Part shown: positions 1 to 8,140 of the stretch, in pieces | Layout of the letters: each line of letters opens with the position of its first letter | Position numbering within the stretch: the stretch's first letter is position 1 | NCBI GenBank assembly: GCA_051453625.1 | Contig: JBOZIK010000001.1 | Coordinates: forward strand, 169,424,458-169,454,471 | DNA length: 30,014 bases | Direction: 5' to 3' | Origin: Welwitschia mirabilis | Lineage: Eukaryota; Gnetophyta; Gnetopsida; Welwitschiales | Notes under the pieces: model-generated | Databases searched by the model: none | Told to the model about the DNA's origin: nothing | Seen by the model: the letters and a program-made list of their open reading frames with translations, nothing else | Made by a program: the position numbers and the translations under genes

Positions 1-1930
1 TATTACAAGGGCAATCTTGTAACTAAAATTGTGACCGACAATGGCATGCTACAAATTTAAAATGGAGCTCTCAGTTTTCAACCAAGTATCATCTGTAGCA
101 ACCATCTTCATCCACAATTTTGTCTACCTTCATTAACATCATTAACCATCTTACATTAACAAGCTTGAACAACCATAGCCACTTTATCATCTCGTCATCA
201 ATCTTTCTTCAACATTGCTAGCATAGCTTCATTTCGGTAGTCTTTATTCACTACCACATCACCATCATTGCCAGCAATATTCATTACCACCCTATATCAT
301 GAGCACAAGTCATTTTTGTTAGCGATCAACATCATTCATTATGCTACCTATTGTTCTTTGAATGCATCCAATTAGCATCTTTTAGCATGCCTTTTTAAAT
401 AATTTTTAAATTCATTATGCAAAAGTCAATTAGTTTTTTGTATATGATGTTAAATTTGCTTGAAATCATACTGAGGTAGTTGCCTTGTTTTATTAGATTC
501 TAGTTGTTTATTCAAAAGCTGGGATTTCACCTAAAAGATTATAAGAAACATTGGTGGGTCCACTTGGGCATGGTCATGCACTAATGCCACCCAGAGGCAT
601 GATCACATCCCTCTTCGGACTTCCCATTGACTTTTAGTGTTTTGAAGATCACATTTTTAGGCCCAATAAATTTCCAACATGCTTATATCAAACACAATTT
701 ACTTTCTTAGACATCACTCTTTTTCTCTGCACCATTCTTGTCTTGGCATCTCAACATCCAATGTTGAAGCCAGTACCAGGTAGTTACAAAGCAAGGATTT
801 CACAGAGTATCTCATGTTTGTTCTTGAGGTGTTTTTTTTAATTTTTTGACTCTGGTGTTTTATTTTTCCCTCCAATAGTTGATCTTTATCCAATTGACTC
901 ATTGGAGCATGTATGAGCTCGTATTGCAATCAAATCAAGTACCTCTGAAGCAACAAAGCAAAGCATTCTTCTTTTTCAGATGAATTTATATCTAAGAGTA
1001 TTTATAGGTGAGTTCAATTGTGTCCATTTGCAAGCATCGTATACCTTGTTTAGCATTTTCAAGAATTGAATTCCTTTCATTTCCACTAGTTTATAAAAAC
1101 TCATTTCCACTAGTTTATACAAACTCATTTTCACTTGCAATCCTACCACACTTGTTTCTTGTCCATTTATTTTGACACAGAGTTTTTGAAGTTTATATCC
1201 TGCCCCTTTGCATCATCTACTAGGCATCTACCTTCTCTATTATTTTTCCACTTTTCCATGTTTTCTTTCATAACTATAGTTTGTTAGTAAGGTTGTTTAC
1301 AAATGTATAGCAATTGTTTTTAGATGAAGATTGTAATACTGAGAGTACTGAAGTTTGAAGGATGATAGCAAATAGGTGGATGTAAGCAAATGATCATATT
1401 GTTGAATTTAATGATGTGATGATTCAATGTCTCAGGTTTTAGTCCGACAATGTGCTGGTTGGCTTGTGGTTTTATCCATCTTGTCAAGATGGACCAAAGA
1501 TGGGTGAAGGTCATAGGCTAGAGCTAACATTTGGTAGTCAACTCCGAGGTCAGTAGGGGCAATTGTGGGTTTCCATTTGACCAAGCAAAGTAGTGACCTT
1601 TGGCAATTATGGTACAATTCCTAATGAATTAACCTCATAAAAATGATGTGATTATGGATTGTAAAAAGTTTTAATATGATATGCCTCATGCATCCCTATT
1701 TCCTTATGAGAGGATGTTCATTCCCTTGATCGACCCAACCTAAGTACAACAAGGACTATCCCCTCATGTGTTAGCGAATTAAGATTTTTCTCTCTTCTTC
1801 TGGTTCTGATGTGTCTATGGGTATTTATTATAACTTCATGATTGTTATTGGTTTCTTCAATGCAATCTTCTGGATTTTTATGTCTTCTTGCAAGATTATT
1901 AATTGACATTTCATACTTGATGCTTGCAGG
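1..1930. other. Non-coding, AT-rich stretch, no gene seen
   Basis: No open frame of convincing length or family resemblance was found on either strand. The frames present are short and of low complexity. The segment from about 60 to 400 is rich in ATC/ACC-like trinucleotides. The edge contains a tiny plus-strand peptide resembling the IVTDNG of retroviral-type integrases (bases 28-45), but a stop follows at 58-60 and the match is too short to annotate. The stretch is most likely intergenic with old, unrecognisable transposon debris. Confidence 0.5.
1079..1126. repeat. Two-copy 24-bp tandem repeat
   Basis: The unit TTTCCACTAGTTTATA plus a short A-rich tail occurs twice in direct succession with one base difference (AAAA against ACAA). 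It is a small local duplication with no coding content. Confidence 0.7.
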
Positions 1931-1987
1931 NNNNNNNNNNNNNNNNNNNNNNNNNNNNNNNNNNNNNNNNNNNNNNNNNNNNNNNNN
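1931..1987. other. Assembly gap (57 N)
   Basis: This is a run of 57 undetermined bases. No repeated flank is visible on its two sides, unlike the gaps at 3660 and 4815. Confidence 0.95.
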
Positions 1988-1999
1988 GGTTACTTAAAT

Positions 2000-2600
2000 G
2001 GACATCCTTTTTTGGAGTCTTTTTCAGCTGGTTTCCTCCCTTTAACCAGATGAACATATCTTTTGATCTTTAAGCATTATCATCATCACATTTCCTATTA
2101 CTTTCACTACTAGACTCACTTTCTTCACTTTTCATCTTGATTTTGCTTTCTGGTTCTTCTGTTACAGTTTTCTTGATGTTTCTTTTTATTTTCTCTTAAA
2201 GGACTTCCCTTTCTTCTTTTGGTGCCTAAGTCTCTCCTCATTTGGCTTGTTCTTGTTGAATCTTTCCTTATTCAATTTGTTTGCAATATTAAACTTGCAG
2301 TATTTTGTGTCATGAGGTTACTCTACATATATGGCACCACCTCTTGTTTTTATTCTTTGATCTTTCTGATTCCAATTCTTTCTCTTGTAATAAAACATTT
2401 ACTTTCTAAAGCAAATGTGCATTTGATAGTTCTCATGCTTGGATAAATGGATTAAACTTTGGAGGCAAGGCTAGAAGAAGCTTATGCCTATGCTATTATT
2501 GGACTCGATGTGCTAGAAGAAGCTTATGCTTATGCTATTATCGCACTCAATGTGCCCTAGTTCCTTGAGTTCATTAGTCATTTTCTTAATCCTTTACTTG
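2000..2600 (-). mobile_element. Decayed retrotransposon gag-like remnant
   Basis: Read on the minus strand, bases about 2336-2290 encode a CCHC zinc-knuckle pattern, C-x2-C-x4-H-x4-C (W-CHIC-RVTS-HDTKYC). A 2-base loss is needed between the Ser and the His to read it. Lys/Glu/Arg-rich sequence follows downstream, as is common after the knuckle of plant retrotransposon Gag proteins. Upstream on the same strand (about 2600-2530) a short frame reads MTNELKELGHIEC and is then broken by stops. CCHC knuckles are typical of Gag, but the superfamily (Copia or Gypsy) cannot be decided here. The element is clearly non-functional, with several stops and frameshifts. The call rests on the knuckle alone, so confidence is modest. 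Confidence 0.35.
2470..2553. repeat. Two-copy 42-bp tandem repeat
   Basis: The unit beginning GCTAGAAGAAGCTTATGC is repeated once with a 42-base period (2470-2511 and 2512-2553) and a few substitutions. It lies inside the gag-like remnant. Because 42 is a multiple of three, it may once have been an in-frame duplication in that coding sequence. Confidence 0.75.
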
Positions 2601-3400
2601 ATGTAGTTATTTCTTGGTCCTTGTCGTACTTAGGCTTGATAATTATGAGGCTGGTGCATGGATATGGGATTCATTGTTCACTTTAGACGTTTGTTTAGTC
2701 TCTACCAAATCTCAGACTTGTTCTTTTCCTCTTATATGAGGTAAAGTATCATTTAACAATTTACTCTTCAGTCTTCATAATAAATCTTTCTTTCTCATTT
2801 TCTTCCATCTGTGCTGTCTTTGATAGAAGCATTTCCTAGTTCTGTTGCAGGTATTGCTGAATGATTATGAGTTTAACTGTTTATTCTATTCTTAGTTTCC
2901 ATACTAGGAAATTTCTTCTTTTTCTGTCAAGTCATTGGTTTGGACTCAATCTGCACTTACATCAAGAAGACTTGATGAACCTTTTTGTTGTATATTTAGA
3001 CCATCCTGTATTTGGGACACGACATCCTCAAAGGCTTTCCTAAAACATTCCATGTCATCAGTTGGAAGCCTTTACTTAGGTTTTTATGTAGTCATATGTT
3101 AGATTCTCATGAAAGATAGATAGAAATAATAAAGCTGCTCCTGCTGATGGCGATGATGATGTGTCAAAAAATAAATTATTAGTAATGAAATGTATCAATT
3201 CGGTCACTCACATTTGAATGCAGAAGTACTAGTGAATGACATAAGTTTCACATGACATAAGGCCAGAATTCTTATATTATCCAATTCTTAATATGAGCAT
3301 ATGTTACTGTTCATTTGTTTAATGTTGCATGGATTCACCTGATTTTAAGATCTTATTGTCAGTTAGAATTCAGTGTATGTTTAGGGCTTATTGATAGGCA
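2601..3400. other. Non-coding stretch, nothing recognised
   Basis: The sequence is AT-rich with only short open frames and no family resemblance. The last five bases, AGGCA (3396-3400), form the left target-site duplication of the following LTR. Confidence 0.5.
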
Positions 3401-3599
3401 TGTTACAAATCTTTACTGTAAATCAATGCTAAAGAAAATGAAACAGCGAGCACAAGAATAAGACACACAGATTTACATGGAAAACCCTTTCGGGAAAAAC
3501 CATGGGAAGCAGACAGAGCTCTTTAATCTTATTCAAGAAGCAAAAGAATCACTATACCAAGCCAACCCCAAAGCAACCTTTAAATAGGTTTAAGGTTTC

Positions 3600-3659
3600 A
3601 AGCTAAGACAATCTAGCGCTTTCCTTCCTTTTTCCCTTCCTTTTATTTTTCTTTTATTT
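3600..3659 (+). repeat. 60-bp direct repeat, left copy (gap edge)
   Basis: These 60 bases, ending directly at the 736-N gap, recur at 4396-4455, directly after the gap, with a single difference (C at 3617, A at 4413). The positions suggest either overlapping contig ends that were not merged or the same part of two LTRs. Confidence 0.9.
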
Positions 3660-4395
3660 NNNNNNNNNNNNNNNNNNNNNNNNNNNNNNNNNNNNNNNNN
3701 NNNNNNNNNNNNNNNNNNNNNNNNNNNNNNNNNNNNNNNNNNNNNNNNNNNNNNNNNNNNNNNNNNNNNNNNNNNNNNNNNNNNNNNNNNNNNNNNNNNN
3801 NNNNNNNNNNNNNNNNNNNNNNNNNNNNNNNNNNNNNNNNNNNNNNNNNNNNNNNNNNNNNNNNNNNNNNNNNNNNNNNNNNNNNNNNNNNNNNNNNNNN
3901 NNNNNNNNNNNNNNNNNNNNNNNNNNNNNNNNNNNNNNNNNNNNNNNNNNNNNNNNNNNNNNNNNNNNNNNNNNNNNNNNNNNNNNNNNNNNNNNNNNNN
4001 NNNNNNNNNNNNNNNNNNNNNNNNNNNNNNNNNNNNNNNNNNNNNNNNNNNNNNNNNNNNNNNNNNNNNNNNNNNNNNNNNNNNNNNNNNNNNNNNNNNN
4101 NNNNNNNNNNNNNNNNNNNNNNNNNNNNNNNNNNNNNNNNNNNNNNNNNNNNNNNNNNNNNNNNNNNNNNNNNNNNNNNNNNNNNNNNNNNNNNNNNNNN
4201 NNNNNNNNNNNNNNNNNNNNNNNNNNNNNNNNNNNNNNNNNNNNNNNNNNNNNNNNNNNNNNNNNNNNNNNNNNNNNNNNNNNNNNNNNNNNNNNNNNNN
4301 NNNNNNNNNNNNNNNNNNNNNNNNNNNNNNNNNNNNNNNNNNNNNNNNNNNNNNNNNNNNNNNNNNNNNNNNNNNNNNNNNNNNNNNNNNNNNNN
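3660..4395. other. Assembly gap (736 N)
   Basis: This run of N lies within the LTR at 3401-4465. Any long reading frame drawn across it is meaningless. The non-round length suggests an estimated rather than default gap size. Confidence 0.95.
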
Positions 4396-4455
4396 AAGCT
4401 AAGACAATCTAGAGCTTTCCTTCCTTTTTCCCTTCCTTTTATTTTTCTTTTATTT
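4396..4455 (+). repeat. 60-bp direct repeat, right copy (gap edge)
   Basis: This is the second copy of the 60-base sequence at 3600-3659, starting at the first base after the gap, with one mismatch. Confidence 0.9.
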
Positions 4456-4507
4456 AAATACCCCAAGGCATTAAAACATAACCTTCTTTTACAACATTAC
4501 AAAAAAA

Positions 4508-4538
4508 GGGAGAGGGGAAGGGGAGGGAGGGGGGGTGG
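4508..4538 (+). other. G-run cluster, potential G-quadruplex
   Basis: Five runs of three or more G (3, 4, 4, 3 and 7) are separated by one to three bases, directly after an A7 tract. The pattern fits the classic G-quadruplex consensus. It lies between the two LTRs, about 40 bases beyond the target duplication of the first and 130 bases before the second. No gene is attached to it directly. Confidence 0.7.
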
Positions 4539-4770
4539 TCAATGTTAAAACATAACATTACAATATAAACAGGTGAAATTTGGCTTCACTTTTCTAGCAA
4601 GACACAAATCAGTTTGTATTCAGCTTAGATGGGCCAACTTTCCTTGCATTTGAGAGTTGCCAAGCTTATGTTGGAGTTGAAGTCAAATCCTCTTCTGTAT
4701 CTTCTATTTTTGCCTTGTTGTAGCACTTTGTTTGTAAAGTGTATTTCTCTTTTATAGTATAAAGGGGGCT

Positions 4771-4814
4771 GTTTATAAAGTCAATGTAAAATTAGGGTTT
4801 TTAACCTAAAGTGA
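4771..4814 (+). repeat. 44-bp exact direct repeat flanking a gap, left copy
   Basis: These 44 bases (starting GTTTATAAAGTC, ending CCTAAAGTGA) are repeated without mismatch at 4915-4958, immediately on the other side of a 100-N gap. This is the signature of two overlapping contigs scaffolded with a default spacer instead of being merged. Confidence 0.92.
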
Positions 4815-4914
4815 NNNNNNNNNNNNNNNNNNNNNNNNNNNNNNNNNNNNNNNNNNNNNNNNNNNNNNNNNNNNNNNNNNNNNNNNNNNNNNNNNNNNNN
4901 NNNNNNNNNNNNNN
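4815..4914. other. Assembly gap (100 N, default spacer)
   Basis: This is exactly 100 N between two identical 44-base ends. The gap is probably artificial and the true sequence continuous. Confidence 0.93.
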
Positions 4915-5170
4915 GTTTATAAAGTCAATGTAAAATTAGGGTTTTTAACCTAAAGTGAGCCTATTTAAGGGGAAGGGTTTTGAGGGAGGAGAAAGACATT
5001 CAGAGCACTTTGGCTATTGAGGACGGCTTGTGTCCTTGGGCATTTTTTCTTGATATATTAAGAGAGCTCTGCATTGCTTCCATGGTTTTTTCCCACATTG
5101 GGGTTTTCCACGTAAATTCCTGTGTTGTTTGCTTCCTATTTCTGTTATTTTTTCGCTGCTATTCTTAACA

Positions 5171-6553
5171 GCTTATGTGAGAGCTCTTCTTGTTTTACCA
5201 AAGCACTCATTGGCAGTTGCAATAAATGATGCTTTCATGACCAGTGAGCACACACCGTATATCAGAGCTTTTGTTATTTTAGCGAAGGTTTTGGGATTTC
5301 ATTTTTTCCTCATCCTCCTATCATCAGCCCTGCTATGTGAAGTTTATGTTGAACAAGGACAGGAGACTACAGTGCCTTAATACAACTACAGATCACCAAG
5401 AGTTGGTAAGATTTACACTGCAATTTTGTCTCCTAGCAAAATCTATACCATTTGTTAACTTGAACTTTCAACTAAATTGAATTAAAGGTCTTTGATTGGA
5501 CGAGACATTATTAATTGTGGTTGCCGCTTGTTCTGTTGAAATCAGATTTTAGATTTTCTCTTTTATTTTTAATCATCACACCTAGGAGTTACCTATTTTC
5601 AGATGTGTTAGAGGAGAGCAGTTGAATTCAGTTTTATCAATATAGTAATTCAATTTTGCTTTTCTTGAGTGCCTTATGTTTGTATAAGGAGTTTTCTTTT
5701 CAGCGCCTTATATCCAGTGGATGAATTATTGAATGCATGCTGTGATACTACCCTTAATCAAATCTTGTTTAAGCTTTTGTTAATTAGTAAAGGTGCAATT
5801 TACTTAACTATCTGCTTTATGTAAATTTCAATGTTTAAAGCTTGTAGTAAAATTTTATCGTTCATATCTCACATACATCTGTAATCAAACATTAGTTCCT
5901 ATAAGATTCCTACCTGCAAAGATTTATACTCTGTAGAGTGCTTAACCTTCTCACGGGAGTAGTTTTAGGTACGCATTTGTTTATGTTGCATCCTTCTATT
6001 TTTTGTGGAATGTCGTCAATTTTTGATAACCTGCACACTTACCCGTCTTCTGTGGTTTCTTCTTTTCCTATGATTTCACTCGCCACAAAAGTCTTCTGTT
6101 CACATCTTTGTCTAGTTACAACATTCACTCTCAATAATTTTAGTATGCCATCTGCTACTCCATGCCATCATTGCATTTGTTCTAAGGGATCATAAAGCAT
6201 AATAATTATTTATTATTGAAAGTTCTTTTGCAGATCACTCGAAAATTTGCGCCAATTTCCTCCATCATTGTTGGATACTTGGATGTTATACAATTTTGTT
6301 TATATTTCTGCTGTGTTTAAACTCTGCATTTCAATAGGAGAATGAGTGCATTCTATTACCCACCCATTGTAAAATGTTTCATCATCTGGCATCATTATGG
6401 AGATAGTTATTTTAGCTTTAGGAAACAATTTCGTCAAGCTTAATTTGTCATGAGCACGCTTTTTTTACAGACTGCAATATAAATTAAGTTTTTATGTCAT
6501 TTTTCTTATGTAAATTGTTTTATGTAATAATATCACTTGGCATTTTGTTGTAG
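5171..6553 (+). promoter_or_regulatory. Probable upstream region and 5' UTR introns of the trihelix gene
   Basis: No coding frame with a recognisable product is present. A donor-like GAGTTG/GTAAGA occurs at 5405/5406. Acceptor-like sites occur at 6234 (CTTTTGCAG) and 6553 (TTTTGTTGTAG), both preceded by pyrimidine-rich sequence. The leader of the downstream gene could therefore be spliced from a non-coding exon near 5180-5405. That exon would start just 3' of the same-strand solo LTR. This is inference from splice-site motifs and needs transcript data to confirm. Confidence 0.35.
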
Positions 6554-6639
6554 GCACTCATTCAGTCTGGATTTGGCATCTCTGTGAGAGACAGCAACAT
6601 ACATTGGAGCTTTCGCTTATCATCATTATTTTAAACCAT

Positions 6640-6663
6640 ATGTCATTGGGATTGTGCCATTGA
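6640..6663 (+). promoter_or_regulatory. Short upstream ORF (7 codons) in the trihelix leader
   Basis: An ATG at 6640 opens a frame of seven codons (MSLGLCH) that ends with TGA at 6661-6663, only 4 bases before the main ATG at 6668. It lies downstream of the likely splice acceptor at 6553, so it should be in the mature leader. Such close upstream ORFs can lower or regulate translation of the main frame. That effect is inferred, not visible. Confidence 0.5.
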
Positions 6664-6667
6664 ACAC

Positions 6668-7705
6668 ATGTTATCTTCCACTGACAAAATGTTTGATTCG
6701 TTTCCTGAGACCATTTGTACGCAAGTCGATACAGAGAGTCCATTTGATGCTCTCAGCATTCCACATAGTGAGATGGTAAACATAACAAAGGTGAATGATT
6801 CATTACCCCTTTGTGACATGGAGCAATCAGTAACCGAAAAGAAACAACCAAAAGGAAGAGTTCGTTGGACAGTGTCAGAAACTCTTACCCTTATCAATGC
6901 AAAACAGGCCGAAATGCATGCACAATCACCAGGTTATTTCCTAAAACAAAACAAATCAGCCATTGAAAAATGGAAAACAACATCTGCTCAGTGCCATTCC
7001 AATGGTCTGCATCGCACTGCTGCTCAATGTCGTGATAGATGGGATCACATTCAACCAGACTACAAGCGGATTCGACAGTATGAGCGAACAATATCATCGT
7101 CTCATGAAAGCTATTGGAACTTGACTGTCAAAGAACGCACCGATAGAAATTTACCAGCCAATTTTACAAGGGAGATTTTTGATGCTATGGAAAACCATTT
7201 TGGTCAGAACAGAATCATCAATCCCGGTGATATGGTTATTGACACATCAGCATCTAATTACGCATCAATTGACACTAACTTTTGTCACGAAGAAGCCTCT
7301 TCACACAAGGATATGAAATTAGAGTCATATCTTGATGCTCAAGGTAATGGCTTCATTGACGGGGGTGCTTCAACTCATCAACACAAAAGCGCTTCTGGAA
7401 AAAAGCGGAAGTTTCCATCTGCCACATCAGGGATCAAATCAGCATTGGCTGAAAACTGTAAAAAGTTAGTTTCCAGTATGAAGCTGGGTGAGCTGGGACA
7501 TCTGAAAAGACATGAGAAGTATTGTAGTATGCTTGAACGGAAAATGGAAATTGATGACAAGTATCTGAAGGATCATGCACTTAATTTACAGAAGATGATA
7601 TTTATTGAAGAACAGAAAGTAAAAGTTCAGCACGAACTGATTTCTGCTTTAAATACCATTGGGCAAGCGATGCTTAAAATTTCTGAATCTCTTGAAAGGG
7701 AATAA
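6668..7705 (+). CDS. Trihelix (Myb/SANT-like) transcription factor, ASR3-like
   Basis: This 345-residue intact frame encodes a plant-specific DNA-binding protein expected to act in the nucleus. Residues 64-140 form the trihelix domain, with the three spaced tryptophans W67 (RVRWTVSETL), W102 (KWKTTS) and W125 (CRDRWDHI). The family's fourth helix follows at 149-174 (YWNLTVKERTDRNLP, FTREIFDAM). The R-x-W-D and DYKRIRQYE segments resemble the ASR3-type clade, whose Arabidopsis member is a repressor in immune signalling. Assignment to that clade is from memory of motifs only. A basic GKKRKF at 244-249 may be a nuclear signal, and 275-345 is charged and probably coiled coil. The start is supported by an in-frame stop at 6632-6634 and by the absence of an earlier in-frame ATG. 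The coding part lacks introns. AATAAA signals follow at 8074 and 8119. Confidence 0.88.
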   Translation: MLSSTDKMFDSFPETICTQVDTESPFDALSIPHSEMVNITKVNDSLPLCDMEQSVTEKKQPKGRVRWTVSETLTLINAKQAEMHAQSPGYFLKQNKSAIEKWKTTSAQCHSNGLHRTAAQCRDRWDHIQPDYKRIRQYERTISSSHESYWNLTVKERTDRNLPANFTREIFDAMENHFGQNRIINPGDMVIDTSASNYASIDTNFCHEEASSHKDMKLESYLDAQGNGFIDGGASTHQHKSASGKKRKFPSATSGIKSALAENCKKLVSSMKLGELGHLKRHEKYCSMLERKMEIDDKYLKDHALNLQKMIFIEEQKVKVQHELISALNTIGQAMLKISESLERE

Positions 7706-8140
7706 CAATATGCCATTCGTTATATCAAATGAATGCTTAAGCTTTCAAATGAATGAAACATTTCTAATGTTCAATTGCACTGTTATATGTGTTGTTTTTG
7801 TATTTGAGTTCTATTTGTCATGCAATTTGGAGTGAGATTGCTTTGTTCACATGATTCGCAAAAATGAATCTGCAATATATAAATGGGAACCATTTCTGAA
7901 ATTTCTCAAAATTGTATCATGTGCTCAGATCACATCCATTGCCATTCAGCCGTAAATTTTTCTGTGTTATCGTGCCACATGTTTAGCTAATTTTATTGTG
8001 GCTCATAGCTTAAAATTATGATATGCTCAACTGCTGGTTATCACAAATTTTTTACCATCTTTCTGAACAACGTAATAAAATTCCTGAAATGAATGTGTAA
8101 TATGTGTTTTGTTTCATTAATAAATAAGGTTTTGAACTAC
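7706..8140 (+). other. Probable 3' UTR of the trihelix gene
   Basis: This is AT-rich non-coding sequence after the TAA stop. Two AATAAA hexamers occur at 8074-8079 and 8119-8124. The true cleavage site is not visible, so the right border is a guess. Confidence 0.35.

Larger units (their letters stand above)
3401..4465 (-). mobile_element. LTR of a Copia-like retrotransposon (solo LTR or short element)
   Basis: The element has TG...CA termini (TGTTACAAAT at 3401, CCCCA ending at 4465) and is flanked by a perfect 5-bp target duplication, AGGCA, at 3396-3400 and 4466-4470. On the minus strand it carries a TATA-like CCTATTTAAAGG (about 3590-3580), AGAGCTCTG, and the block CCATGGTTTTTCCC then GGGTTTTCCATGTAAAT (3506-3471) before its 3' end. 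The same arrangement occurs in the plus-strand LTR at 4669-5170. A 736-N gap (3660-4395) sits inside, and 60 bases on either side of it are near-identical. If that repeat is an assembly overlap, the LTR is about 270 bp. If it is real, two short LTRs flank a small non-autonomous element. No coding sequence is visible. Confidence 0.75.
4669..5170 (+). mobile_element. Solo LTR, Copia-like, with 5-bp target duplication
   Basis: The element starts TGTTGGAGTTGA (4669) and ends TTCTTAACA (5170), with the short inverted ends TGTT/AACA. A perfect GCTTA duplication flanks it at 4664-4668 and 5171-5175. A TATA-like CTATTTAAGG lies at 4961-4970, followed by AGAGCTCTG and the block CCATGGTTTTTTCCC then GGTTTTCCACGTAAAT (5080-5118). 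This matches the layout of the minus-strand LTR at 3401-4465. A 100-N gap (4815-4914) with an exact 44-bp duplication on both sides lies inside. After removing gap and duplicate, the LTR would be about 358 bp. No internal region or partner LTR follows, so it looks like the product of LTR-LTR recombination. Confidence 0.82.

Noticed and set aside
28-60. IVTDNG-like peptide at the left edge resembling a retroviral-type integrase core
   Set aside because: Only six residues match, a stop follows at 58-60 and no further integrase motif is seen. It is too little to call, although it could be the tail of a decayed element outside the window.
3654-4466. A 270-residue minus-strand open frame
   Set aside because: Almost all of it is N, so it is a gap artefact and not a gene.
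5938-6195. 85-residue plus-strand open frame
   Set aside because: It has no recognisable domain, starts with a non-ATG codon and lies in the presumed leader/intron region of the trihelix gene.
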